Assembly: GCF_000424065.1 (NCBI RefSeq)
Contig: NZ_AUJE01000031.1
Location: forward strand, 1-51,332
Direction: 5' to 3'
Length of the DNA stretch: 51,332 bases
Source of the DNA: Selenomonas ruminantium subsp. ruminantium ATCC 12561
GTDB taxonomy: Bacteria > Bacillota > Negativicutes > Selenomonadales > Selenomonadaceae
A program made the position numbers and the translations under genes. This document shows, piece after piece, positions 1 through 7,629 of the stretch (position 1 is the first letter of the stretch; the number at the start of each line of letters is the position of its first letter). A model generated the notes under the pieces. That model saw only the letters and a list, made by a program, of their open reading frames with translations. It had not been told where the DNA came from and did no database searches.

Positions 1-278
1 CGAATTTTGTACTTCCGACAAATATCCAGCTGACCAGCCTTACCGTTTAAGTATTCTAGAACGGCCATTGTCTTGGTTTCTGGTGAATAAACTCTGTTAC
101 CGTTGTCCGTATAAAATCCGTCAACACCTTCTGCCTCGTAACGCTTAATCCACATTTGTACTGAGGATAATCTTACTCCTGTAGCTTTGCTAATATCACC
201 TTGAGTAATTTCTCCGCGCAGATAAGCTCTTACATATTCTATTTTTTCTTCTATTGCTATTTTCTGGTGTTTGGGCAT
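1..278 (-). CDS. IS3-type transposase OrfA, 5' part only
   Basis: The reading frame starts at an ATG at 278, after a GGGGGAG ribosome site, and stays open to the window edge, so the C-terminal part is missing from view. The roughly 92 visible residues begin MPKHQKIAIEEKIEYV and hold a helix-turn-helix (DISKATGVRLSSVQMWIKRY, about residues 34-53). A second helix-turn-helix appears to start near residue 75 (LEYLNGKAGQLDICRKYKI). This double layout is typical of the first ORF of IS3/IS150-like elements, which binds the element's ends. No other gene lies between it and the window edge. It could also be a stand-alone helix-turn-helix protein, but the transposase reading fits better. Confidence 0.75.
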   Translation of the reverse strand, partial: MPKHQKIAIEEKIEYVRAYLRGEITQGDISKATGVRLSSVQMWIKRYEAEGVDGFYTDNGNRVYSPETKTMAVLEYLNGKAGQLDICRKYKI

Positions 279-284
279 AGAAAA

Positions 285-333
285 CTCCCCCTATGATGAC
301 AGTTATATTTTTTACTGTCTCTCATAAGGGGAG
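285..333. repeat. Hairpin covering the transposase ribosome-binding site
   Basis: The arms CTCCCC (285-290) and GGGGAG (328-333) pair. So do TATGA (292-296) with TCATA (322-326), and GACAGT (298-303) with ACTGTC (314-319). In the transposase transcript the arm nearest the start codon is the Shine-Dalgarno sequence itself. A transcript entering from outside the element would therefore hide the ribosome site, a known way for insertion sequences to limit expression from flanking promoters. The element's outer end probably lies at about 334-350; I cannot fix it without the other end. Confidence 0.65.
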
Positions 334-367
334 CATATCAGTATGCAGATTTGTTTGTATACAGCCT

Positions 368-411
368 TTTATTAGTGCTTTATTAGTACTTTATTAACGT
401 TATATTAGTGC
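368..411. repeat. Four 11-bp tandem repeats upstream of the diguanylate cyclase
   Basis: Four consecutive 11-bp units are seen: TTTATTAGTGC, TTTATTAGTAC, TTTATTAACGT, TATATTAGTGC, followed by TTTAG, the start of a fifth. The period is close to one helical turn, so the units lie on the same face of the DNA. They sit just upstream of the promoter at 430-458 and could be an AT-rich upstream element or a regulator-binding array. They could also be a leftover of the adjacent insertion sequence. Confidence 0.6.
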
Positions 412-429
412 TTTAGTCCCAATTCTTGC

Positions 430-458
430 TTGCATGTTCATTGATGAATTGTTATAAT
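430..458 (+). promoter_or_regulatory. Promoter for the diguanylate cyclase
   Basis: A -35 box TTGCAT (430-435), a 17-bp spacer and a perfect -10 box TATAAT (453-458) lie 47 bp before the start codon at 506. This is a standard sigma-70/sigma-A arrangement. Confidence 0.7.
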
Positions 459-505
459 TGTAAGTAATATTTAGAGAAAATTTCACTTACATCAAGGAGC
501 AGCTT

Positions 506-1600
506 ATGACTCAGTCCGCTGCAGTCATCCCTAGCAATTTTAATCCTACCGTATATGAAGCACTAGAATCAGCAGATAATGTTATCTTTTTCCAATGGGA
601 TTTGACTGCCGATACGTTCAAGCTCCGCGACACCAGCAGCAAGCATCGTTATGCTCTGCCCAATCAGTTCAATCATGCATCTACCCAATTAACGCTGGGC
701 GGCTTGGTTCATCCTGATGATGCCGGTATGCTTGAACAATATTTACACCGTATTTATCATGAACGCCGCATTCGGCGGAAACAATATAATATATCCGCCC
801 GTCTGCGCAGCAACAAGCGCCCGCTGTGGCTCTGGTCAGAGGTTCATTTAGTAACTTACTATCAGGGCAGGCATCCCATGATGGCCTTTGGCAACATCCG
901 CAATATTCAGGCCGAAAAACTTTGGCAGGAACGCATCAGCCGCCGGGCCAACACCGATGATTTAACAGGACTCCTCAGCAAGGGAACGGCACAGCTCCGC
1001 ATACGCGCGGCGCTGCGTAAAATGGTTCCCGAGACCGGTTCTGCCAGTCTGTTGATTATCGATGCCGACGAGTTCAAAACCATTAACGATACCTTCGGTC
1101 ATCTCTTTGGCGACAAGGTGCTCCGCGAAATTGCTCAGGCCATCAACAAAAACTTTCGCCAAAACGATATCAAAGGGCGCATTGGCGGCGATGAGTTTAT
1201 CGTTCTCCTGCCCGGCATGAGCAACGCTGATGTTCTCAAAAGGCATTGTTCAGCTCTCTGCCGCAGACTTTCCCTCGTCCTTCATAAAGATGGCAAACAC
1301 CATGCTTTTTCCATCAGCATTGGTGCCGCCCAATATCCCGCCCACGGACAAAGCTATGAAGAGTTGTTCGCCCGGGCAGACGAAGCACTTTATGAATCCA
1401 AACGCCGCGGTAAAGGACGTTATGTGCTCTATCAGCCGGATATGTCCGAAACGTCTGACAGCAATGACAGCCCGCTTCCAGACAGTCGTCCCATACAGAC
1501 GGAAAGCATTACTGAATTGCAAGCTCGCATTCAGCAAATGCAAACGACCATCACCTATTTGGAAAAAATGATGTGTACGCTGTTGGAAGCAAAAAAATAA
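506..1600 (+). CDS. PAS-GGDEF diguanylate cyclase
   Basis: It makes the second messenger cyclic di-GMP from two GTP. The ATG at 506 follows AAGGAG at good spacing. Residues about 20-140 look like a PAS-type sensor fold (FFQWDLTADTFKLRDTSS at the front, FGNIRNIQ at the end). A GGDEF domain follows from TDDLTGLLSKG onward. The signature GGDEF is intact at residues 227-231. An allosteric inhibition site RxxD (RQND, residues 218-221) sits five residues before it, as in product-inhibited cyclases. The C-terminus (about 340-364) is a short predicted coiled coil. There is no transmembrane segment, so it is cytoplasmic. The PAS ligand is unknown. It is a single-gene unit with its own promoter and terminator. 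Confidence 0.92.
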   Translation: MTQSAAVIPSNFNPTVYEALESADNVIFFQWDLTADTFKLRDTSSKHRYALPNQFNHASTQLTLGGLVHPDDAGMLEQYLHRIYHERRIRRKQYNISARLRSNKRPLWLWSEVHLVTYYQGRHPMMAFGNIRNIQAEKLWQERISRRANTDDLTGLLSKGTAQLRIRAALRKMVPETGSASLLIIDADEFKTINDTFGHLFGDKVLREIAQAINKNFRQNDIKGRIGGDEFIVLLPGMSNADVLKRHCSALCRRLSLVLHKDGKHHAFSISIGAAQYPAHGQSYEELFARADEALYESKRRGKGRYVLYQPDMSETSDSNDSPLPDSRPIQTESITELQARIQQMQTTITYLEKMMCTLLEAKK

Positions 1601-1618
1601 TGTTCTACACAATAAAAC

Positions 1619-1655
1619 GCCCTGGTTGGACTTTGGGGAAAAATCCAACCAGGGC
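1619..1655 (+). terminator. Terminator of the diguanylate cyclase gene
   Basis: A perfect 12-bp stem GCCCTGGTTGGA / TCCAACCAGGGC (1619-1630, 1644-1655) is followed by TTAATTTATT. The rest of the gap up to 1833 shows no further gene or strong signal. Confidence 0.85.
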
Positions 1656-1833
1656 TTAATTTATTATGCGAACTGGGGAAGCTCGCGAAGGGCATTGACG
1701 AATGGGGATTGGGAATCGGTCAATGCCGCTCAAACACTACTCGTTTATTATATGACATATAAGCAATGATTATACTGTAATATTTTACAAGAAATATAGT
1801 ATACGACTGTATAAATTTACAAGTCAGAACATT

Positions 1834-3009
1834 TCACATAATCTGCCGGGTTATGCGCAATGCCTGACAGGCCACATAGAAGCGCACCCGCACATCTGCC
1901 TGATTCAATTCTACGCCCAAAATGCTTTCGATTTTTTTCAAGCGATTCCGCAGGGTATTGGCATGGATAAAGAGTTTTTCTGCAGCCAGCGACAAAGACT
2001 CATTTTCCTGAAAATAGATTTCCAGCGTGCGAAGCAAATCCGTATCATTATGACTGTCATAGGCAATCAGCGCCTCCAGTGTCTCCTGCGCAAAATCGTC
2101 CAACTCCTCTGTACGGATATGCGACAAGAGTTTCAACACGCCCAAATCCTCATAACAGGTTATGCCATTTTCCGGCTGACGAAAACGCCCCAGACTTAAG
2201 GCCTGTCTGGCTTCCTGAAAGCTGCGGCAGATTTCGGACACCGAATAATGCAGCCGGCCAATACCTATAGAAAAGGGCAGAATCGTGGGAAAGTCCTCCT
2301 TAACCTTAGCCATGGCATCGGCCATGATGGCAGCCAGTTCCCCTTGACTGCGTGCCGGCTCCCGGTCATCTTCAAAGAGAATGATTAACTGCATATTCAG
2401 CAGCATCAATATCGGCTGTACAAAGCGGGCCGACAGCACCCGCATCCATTCCCGGTCCAGTTCAGCCAAAAGCTGGGCATGCTTATCCACATCAATGTGC
2501 TGGTCAAATTCCACCACCACCACATGATGTGGTTTCTCCAGCCGCATATTCCAAAACCTGCCCATGCGGATAACTTCCTCGGAGGACGAAAAATTATGAT
2601 AGAGAATATCATAGAGAAACTGTTCCCGATGTTTCCGCTCGATACTGCGGATTTCCTCCTCATGCCAAAGCAAAAAAGTCAGCTGCATGCTAAGTTCCCG
2701 AAACAGGCAGTCTGCCTCCTCCGTCATAGTGTCTGCCGGCCGATCAGCAGCCAGCCACCCCCGCAGCTGCCGCTCTTGTTTCAAAGGGATAATCGTTAAG
2801 TTTTCAAAGAACACCAGGTCATTTTTCTGCAGCGCCTGCTGATTCCGGCGCAGCAGGGAATAATCTTCCTCGCGAAAACCTGCGGTTTTCCCCCGCAAAT
2901 CACCTAAATTGTCCAATACCACGAGTTCCAGTCCTGTGTAGTTGTGAACGACGGCCAGCTTGCCTGCAATGTCTTCAGCCTGCCATAGTTCCACTCGTTC
3001 TTTTTCCAT
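1834..3009 (-). CDS. PucR/CdaR-family transcriptional regulator
   Basis: The C-terminal 65 residues form the PucR helix-turn-helix (LLRTLEIYFQENESLSLAAE, then HANTLRNRLKKIESILG). The middle (about 130-275) resembles the degenerate GGDEF-like region of CdaR/PucR proteins, and the first 110 residues would be the sensor part. Members usually activate catabolic genes for purines, sugar diacids or amino acids. The start ATG follows GGGAGG at 8 nt. The stop codon of the upstream ferredoxin gene directly abuts the start (3010/3009), so the two are co-transcribed and probably co-regulated. The effector cannot be deduced from the sequence. Confidence 0.85.
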   Translation of the reverse strand: MEKERVELWQAEDIAGKLAVVHNYTGLELVVLDNLGDLRGKTAGFREEDYSLLRRNQQALQKNDLVFFENLTIIPLKQERQLRGWLAADRPADTMTEEADCLFRELSMQLTFLLWHEEEIRSIERKHREQFLYDILYHNFSSSEEVIRMGRFWNMRLEKPHHVVVVEFDQHIDVDKHAQLLAELDREWMRVLSARFVQPILMLLNMQLIILFEDDREPARSQGELAAIMADAMAKVKEDFPTILPFSIGIGRLHYSVSEICRSFQEARQALSLGRFRQPENGITCYEDLGVLKLLSHIRTEELDDFAQETLEALIAYDSHNDTDLLRTLEIYFQENESLSLAAEKLFIHANTLRNRLKKIESILGVELNQADVRVRFYVACQALRITRQIM

Positions 3010-3552
3010 CTATCGATCCTCCCGCCAAAAACATACAGGCTGCCGCGCCTTGATGAACTTCAAGGACGGCTGCGTATAGCGCACCAAGGGATAATCCTGC
3101 CAATCCCCCCCGGTTCCGTCCATTTCGCAAAGCCGCAGGGCCTCCACAGGGCAGGCTTCCACACACCGGGGCTGTCGTCCCGCAGCCAGCCGTTCGCGGC
3201 ACATATCACACTTGGCTGCCTTCCCTGTAGACGGCAGAATCCTGGGCGCATGAAAAGGACAGGCCCCCACACAGCGTCCACAACCAATACACTTGGCACT
3301 ATTATGCAAAACCACGCCGTTGCGGCGCTTTTCATAACAGCCGCACGGACACACCCGCATACATTCCGGCGAAGCGCAATGATTGCAGGACATGGATAAA
3401 AAGCCCTGTTCCCGTCTGTCCCCCGACCACTCGTCCACATGACGGAAGGCCTGCGGCAAATCCGGGTGCTTGTGATGGCAGGCCTTTTCACAGGCTCTGC
3501 ACCCTACACAGCGGGACAGGTCCACCTGAAACCCCAACTGCTGCGCTTCCAT
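3010..3552 (-). CDS. DmsB/NrfC-type electron-transfer protein with four [4Fe-4S] clusters
   Basis: The 180-residue protein carries 16 cluster-type cysteines in the order typical of DmsB, NrfC and HycB subunits. They lie in CVGCRACEKACHHKH near the N-terminus, CNHCASPECMRVCPCGCYEK in the middle, CIGCGRCVGACPFHAP, and CDMCRE...CVEACP. Such subunits carry electrons between a membrane quinol oxidase and a molybdenum enzyme or hydrogenase. Neither partner is encoded next to it here, which is unusual. The start chosen is the ATG at 3552, 7 nt after GGGGG; an upstream in-frame ATG has no ribosome site. There is no Tat signal, so it is cytoplasmic. It is followed without a gap by the PucR regulator. 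Confidence 0.88.
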   Translation of the reverse strand: MEAQQLGFQVDLSRCVGCRACEKACHHKHPDLPQAFRHVDEWSGDRREQGFLSMSCNHCASPECMRVCPCGCYEKRRNGVVLHNSAKCIGCGRCVGACPFHAPRILPSTGKAAKCDMCRERLAAGRQPRCVEACPVEALRLCEMDGTGGDWQDYPLVRYTQPSLKFIKARQPVCFWREDR

Positions 3553-3559
3553 AAAAAAT

Positions 3560-3608
3560 CCCCCTTGCGATAACACATACTTATAACGTATATGATACCA
3601 CAAGGGGG
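3560..3608 (-). promoter_or_regulatory. RNA hairpin in the ferredoxin leader that includes its Shine-Dalgarno
   Basis: On the minus strand CCCCCTTG (3608-3601) pairs with CAAGGGGG (3567-3560). Inside, CATATAC pairs with GTATGTG around a 7-nt loop (3594-3574). The last arm is the ribosome site of the ferredoxin, followed by ATTTTTT and the start codon. Folding would both hide the ribosome site and resemble a terminator. Whether it ends transcripts coming from the mutase operon or regulates translation cannot be decided by eye. Confidence 0.6.
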
Positions 3609-3620
3609 CAAAATAAACCG

Positions 3621-4181
3621 CTAAAATTTTACATACTCCCGCAATTTCTGAAAATCAATATAGGTTTCCACTTGCGGATTCTTCGTTAAATAATCCTGAT
3701 GTTCTTCTTCGGCCGCCTGAAAATGCCTTAATGGCCCGGAAACTGCACAAAACCTACGGGCAAGTTTGGGATTGCTGTTCGGGTCATTGAGCGTAAGCTC
3801 ACCGTCTGGTGCCGGTGCCTTGCCGCGGTTGGCGATGAAATTCAGATGCAGCTGTATCTGTGGCTCATCTTCCCCATGCACATAGAATACACCTGCCCTG
3901 TACATCTCGCCCCGCGCCTTCCCCTGCCCATCGGGCACATAGGGATTGACCACGGCAAAAAGGATATCCAGCAGTTTAGAAATATCCATCTTTTTGGGGT
4001 TGTAGGTCACTTCCACGCCCATATAGGCGTTGCACCTGCCCGCAGCAACATCAGCATAGGTTGTATCCCCGTCCCCATTGATATAGCCTGTGCAAGTTAC
4101 CACAACGCCCGGCATATGGGCAAAAACCTCCTGCAGTTCATGGAAATTCCCGCCGGAAAAGTAGATTTTCTTGGTATACAA
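3621..4181 (-). CDS. MsrA-like protein lacking the catalytic cysteine
   Basis: The fold is that of peptide-methionine (S)-S-oxide reductase. GVVVTCTGYINGDGDTTYAD, MGVEVTYNP, MYRAGVFYV and HQDYLTKNP all align with family landmarks, and the length (186 residues) is normal. The catalytic motif GCFW is replaced by GNFH: Asn12 (codon AAT) stands where the nucleophilic cysteine belongs, and the tryptophan is lost as well. The conserved GHAE segment reads CNAY. It is thus unlikely to reduce methionine sulfoxide by the known mechanism. Cysteines remain at about 30 and 50. The TTG at 4181 is taken as the start because it lies 7 nt after AGGGG. It follows meaB by 4 bp and is the last gene of the mutase operon. 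Confidence 0.75.
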   Translation of the reverse strand: MYTKKIYFSGGNFHELQEVFAHMPGVVVTCTGYINGDGDTTYADVAAGRCNAYMGVEVTYNPKKMDISKLLDILFAVVNPYVPDGQGKARGEMYRAGVFYVHGEDEPQIQLHLNFIANRGKAPAPDGELTLNDPNSNPKLARRFCAVSGPLRHFQAAEEEHQDYLTKNPQVETYIDFQKLREYVKF

Positions 4182-4185
4182 ACAC

Positions 4186-5379
4186 TCACCCCTTTTCCTG
4201 CTCGGGATGGAAAATATCCACCTGACGATGCGCCGCCCGCTCCACATCAAAGAGTTTCACGAGCTCGGCCACCGCCTGCGTGGGCGAAATCGTGCCGTCG
4301 AGCACTGCCTCGCGCACCTCCGGCATTCTCCCCGTAATCACCGGGTCTTCAAAGAACAGATTGTGCAGATGCTCGTCAATCATGCTGTGCATCCAGTCCA
4401 AAAGCTGTCCATCCCGGCGCTTATCCCAGATGCCGCTCTTTTGGGTATTCTCCCGAAAGCCCTTGATGACTTCCCAAAGTTCTTTTAAGCCCGTCTTTTC
4501 GAGGGCCGAACACATATAGGCATGCGTTGGCCAGCCCGGAGTAGCCGGGCGGATGTATTCGAGCATCCGCTCATACTGGCCCCGCGATACCTTTGCCTTG
4601 ACCAGATTATCCCCATCGGCCTTGTTGACGACAATGGCATCGGCCAGTTCCATAATCCCCTTCTTGATTCCCTGCAATTCATCCCCGGCGCCAGTGAGCA
4701 CCACGAGCAGGAAGAAGTCCACCATCGAGCGCACGGTGGTTTCTGACTGGCCCACCCCAACGGTCTCAATGATAATCACATCATAACCTGCCGCCTCGCA
4801 CATCAGCATGGTTTCGCGGCTCTTGCGGGCAACGCCCCCCAGCGTCCCGCCTGCCGGCGAAGGACGGATAAAGGCCTCCCGCCGCCGTGACAGAGTCCCC
4901 ATCCGGGTCTTATCCCCCAGTATGGAGCCCTTGGTGACGGAACTGGTCGGGTCAACGGTCAGCACGGCAACCTTATGCCCTGCATCACAGAGCATATTGC
5001 CGAAAGCCTCAATCATGGTGCTTTTACCCGCTCCTGGCACACCGGTAATGCCAATGCGCAGGGCGCTCCCCGTATGCGGCAAAAGCCGCTGCAGCACCCT
5101 TTGGGCCTTGGCAAAATGGCGAGGGCTGTTGCTTTCAATCAGCGTGATGGCGCGGGAAAGCGTCATCCTGTCCCCCTTCAGCACCCCATCCACATAGTCA
5201 TCTTCGGACATGATCAGCCGTTTTTTCGGTTTCATCTTCCCGCTTTGCAGTGCAGGATTGATATTCCCCACGGTAGTATCCTTGATGCCTTCAATGCCCC
5301 CCATGACCGAACAGGCAAATTTTTCATTTGGTTCCTCTGGCACCCAGCTGGGCTTTGATGTACTGTATCTTTTCTCCAT
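4186..5379 (-). CDS. meaB: MeaB/ArgK-family GTPase, methylmalonyl-CoA mutase chaperone
   Basis: It is a G-protein that loads and protects the adenosylcobalamin cofactor of methylmalonyl-CoA mutase. The P-loop GVPGAGKST lies at about 111-119, followed by VDPTSS. The family hallmark ETVGVGQSE comes next, and NKAD is the guanine-recognition motif. The C-terminal helices are typical of this family. The first 60 residues form a longer N-terminal extension than in most MeaB proteins. Start: ATG at 5379 (or the adjacent one at 5382), 5 nt after GGAGG. It lies directly downstream of the mutase large subunit, but a strong terminator-like hairpin sits between them, so it may be made at a lower level than the mutase. 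Confidence 0.93.
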   Translation of the reverse strand: MEKRYSTSKPSWVPEEPNEKFACSVMGGIEGIKDTTVGNINPALQSGKMKPKKRLIMSEDDYVDGVLKGDRMTLSRAITLIESNSPRHFAKAQRVLQRLLPHTGSALRIGITGVPGAGKSTMIEAFGNMLCDAGHKVAVLTVDPTSSVTKGSILGDKTRMGTLSRRREAFIRPSPAGGTLGGVARKSRETMLMCEAAGYDVIIIETVGVGQSETTVRSMVDFFLLVVLTGAGDELQGIKKGIMELADAIVVNKADGDNLVKAKVSRGQYERMLEYIRPATPGWPTHAYMCSALEKTGLKELWEVIKGFRENTQKSGIWDKRRDGQLLDWMHSMIDEHLHNLFFEDPVITGRMPEVREAVLDGTISPTQAVAELVKLFDVERAAHRQVDIFHPEQEKG

Positions 5380-5392
5380 CATTGCCTCCTTC

Positions 5393-5425
5393 AAAAAGCC
5401 CTCCCTCAACATGCAGGGAGGGCTT
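5393..5425 (-). terminator. Terminator-like hairpin between mutase large subunit and meaB
   Basis: On the minus strand AGCCCTCCCT (5424-5415) pairs perfectly with AGGGAGGGCT (5406-5397), followed by TTTTT. It lies after the mutase stop codon and just before the meaB ribosome site. No separate meaB promoter is obvious, so it probably acts as a partial terminator that sets the ratio of mutase to chaperone, or protects the mutase mRNA 3' end. Confidence 0.8.
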
Positions 5426-5430
5426 GTCGG

Positions 5431-7629
5431 TTATTCTTCGGCCAGTTCCTCCTTCGCCCGGTCAATCAGCAGGGTCAAGAGCTTAATACCGGCCTCCGGG
5501 ATATTGGTGCCCGGCGCGAAAATCGCCACCGCACCATGCTCATAGAGATTGTCGTAATCCTGTACAGGAATTACGCCGCCAATGCAGACCATGATATCCT
5601 CACGGCCCAGCTTTTTGAGTTCCTCCACCAGTTGCGGCAGGAGGGTGTTATGACCGGCAGCCAGCGAGCTGAAGCCGACCATATGCACATCGTTGTCCAC
5701 GGCATCCTGCGCCGTTTCTTCCGGGGTCTGGAACAGCGGGCCCACATCGACATCCCAGCCCATGTCCGCAAAGGACGAGGCGATAACCTTCTGGCCACGG
5801 TCATGGCCGTCCTGGCCCATCTTGGCCACGAAGATACGCGGACGGCGCCCCGTGAGTTCTTCGAACTCGTCAGCCATGGAGCGGGCTTTCTCCAGTTCCG
5901 TCTTGTCGGTGAACTCGGAGGAATACACGCCGGAAATGGTATGGATAACCGCCTGATAGCGGCCCGAAACCTTTTCGACGGCATCGGAGATTTCGCCCAG
6001 GGATGCGCGTACTCGCGCGGCTTCCACGGCACATTCGAGCAAGTTGCCGTTATCGCGACTGTCAGCCGCCTTGGTAATCGCTTCGAGTGCCCGACGCACA
6101 TCATCGTCATTGCGTTCACGCCGCAATTTTTCGAGGCGTTCCACCTGTGCATTGCGCACGGCGGTGTTGTCGATGGCGAGGATTTCCAGCGGGTCTTCCT
6201 TTTCGAGACGGTACTTGTTCAGGCCCACAATCGTTTCGTTGCCAGAGTCGATTTGTGCCTGACGGCGGGCAGCGGCTTCCTCGATACGCATCTTGGGCAG
6301 GCCGGTAGAGATGGCCTTGGCCATGCCGCCCAGAGCTTCGACTTCCTGAATATGCGCCCAGGCACGGCGAATGATTTCGTTGGTAAGCGCTTCCACATAG
6401 TAGGAACCGCCCCAGGGGTCGATAATCTTGCAGACCTGCGTCTCGTCCTGAATATAGAGCTGCGTATTACGCGCAATGCGCGCCGAAAAATCCGTCGGCA
6501 GAGCGATGGCCTCGTCGAGGGCATTGGTATGCAGAGACTGGGTGTGCCCGAGAGCTGCGCCCATGGCCTCCATCGCCGTACGCGAGATATTGTTGAACGG
6601 ATCCTGCGCCGTAAGCGACCAACCCGAAGTCTGGCAATGTGTTCTGAGCGCCATGGACTTTGGTTCCTGCGCGCCAAAGGACTTGACGATTTTTGCCCAA
6701 AGCACGCGGGCCGCCCGCATCTTGGCCACTTCCATAAAGTAGTTCTTGCCAATCGCCCAGAAGAAAGACAGACGCTTGGCAAAGGCATCCACCGGCAGGC
6801 CGGCATTGATACCCGTGCGGATGTATTCCAGGCCATCGGCCAGCGTATAACCCAGTTCGATATCGGCAGGTGCGCCGGCCTCCTGCATGTGATAACCGGA
6901 AATCGAAATGCTGTTGAACTTGGGCATGTATTTCGTCGTGTACTCGAAGATATCCCCGATGATGCGCATGGACATTTCCGGCGGATAGATATAGGTGTTA
7001 CGCACCATAAATTCCTTCAGGATATCGTTCTGAATCGTGCCGGCCAGGATTTTCTTATCCACGCCCTGTTCGACACCGGACTGGATGAAGAAGGCGAGAA
7101 TCGGCAATACGGCGCCGTTCATGGTCATGGATACGGACATCTGGTCAAGGGGAATCCCCGAGAACAGGATGTTCATATCGAGCATGGAGCAGACCGACAC
7201 ACCGGCCTTACCTACATCACCGACTACGCGGGGATTATCCGCATCATAGCCGCGATGCGTCGGCAGGTCAAAGGCGATGGACAAGCCCTTCTGACCAGCG
7301 GCCAGATTGCGGCGGTAAAAGGCATTGGATTCCTCAGCCGTGGAAAAGCCTGCATACTGGCGTACCGTCCAGGGACGGAACACATACATGGTCGAATATG
7401 GCCCACGCAGGCATGGCGGAATACCGCTGGCAAAGTCCAGATGGTTCATATGGTCGTATTCATCATGGTTGTAGAATGGCTTTACGGGAATATGTTCCAT
7501 GGTACGGCGGGTAAGGTTATCAAACTCAGCCCCAGCCTGCGCAGAAAAGAGTTTTTCCCACTCTTTGGCATCTGCTCCCGTCGGTTCCCGCAGGCTCATC
7601 TTGGTAAAGTCAGGATTTTGGTAGCTCAT
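5431..7629 (-). CDS. mutB: Methylmalonyl-CoA mutase, large (catalytic) subunit
   Basis: It interconverts succinyl-CoA and (R)-methylmalonyl-CoA using adenosylcobalamin, the key carbon-skeleton step of propionate formation. At 732 residues it is full length. The N-terminal two-thirds form the substrate-binding barrel ([65 protein letters not shown]). The C-terminal cobalamin domain carries DGHDRG near residue 608-613, including the histidine that replaces the lower cobalt ligand, then GFSSLAAGH and CIGGVIP. The start overlaps the stop of the small subunit by one base (TAATG), so the two are translationally coupled into a heterodimer. Confidence 0.97.
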   Translation of the reverse strand: MSYQNPDFTKMSLREPTGADAKEWEKLFSAQAGAEFDNLTRRTMEHIPVKPFYNHDEYDHMNHLDFASGIPPCLRGPYSTMYVFRPWTVRQYAGFSTAEESNAFYRRNLAAGQKGLSIAFDLPTHRGYDADNPRVVGDVGKAGVSVCSMLDMNILFSGIPLDQMSVSMTMNGAVLPILAFFIQSGVEQGVDKKILAGTIQNDILKEFMVRNTYIYPPEMSMRIIGDIFEYTTKYMPKFNSISISGYHMQEAGAPADIELGYTLADGLEYIRTGINAGLPVDAFAKRLSFFWAIGKNYFMEVAKMRAARVLWAKIVKSFGAQEPKSMALRTHCQTSGWSLTAQDPFNNISRTAMEAMGAALGHTQSLHTNALDEAIALPTDFSARIARNTQLYIQDETQVCKIIDPWGGSYYVEALTNEIIRRAWAHIQEVEALGGMAKAISTGLPKMRIEEAAARRQAQIDSGNETIVGLNKYRLEKEDPLEILAIDNTAVRNAQVERLEKLRRERNDDDVRRALEAITKAADSRDNGNLLECAVEAARVRASLGEISDAVEKVSGRYQAVIHTISGVYSSEFTDKTELEKARSMADEFEELTGRRPRIFVAKMGQDGHDRGQKVIASSFADMGWDVDVGPLFQTPEETAQDAVDNDVHMVGFSSLAAGHNTLLPQLVEELKKLGREDIMVCIGGVIPVQDYDNLYEHGAVAIFAPGTNIPEAGIKLLTLLIDRAKEELAEE

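Noticed and set aside
4140-4160. Possible selenocysteine at the MsrA-like active site
   Set aside because: Some clostridial MsrA proteins use selenocysteine (TGA), but the codon here is AAT (Asn), and the frame is unbroken.
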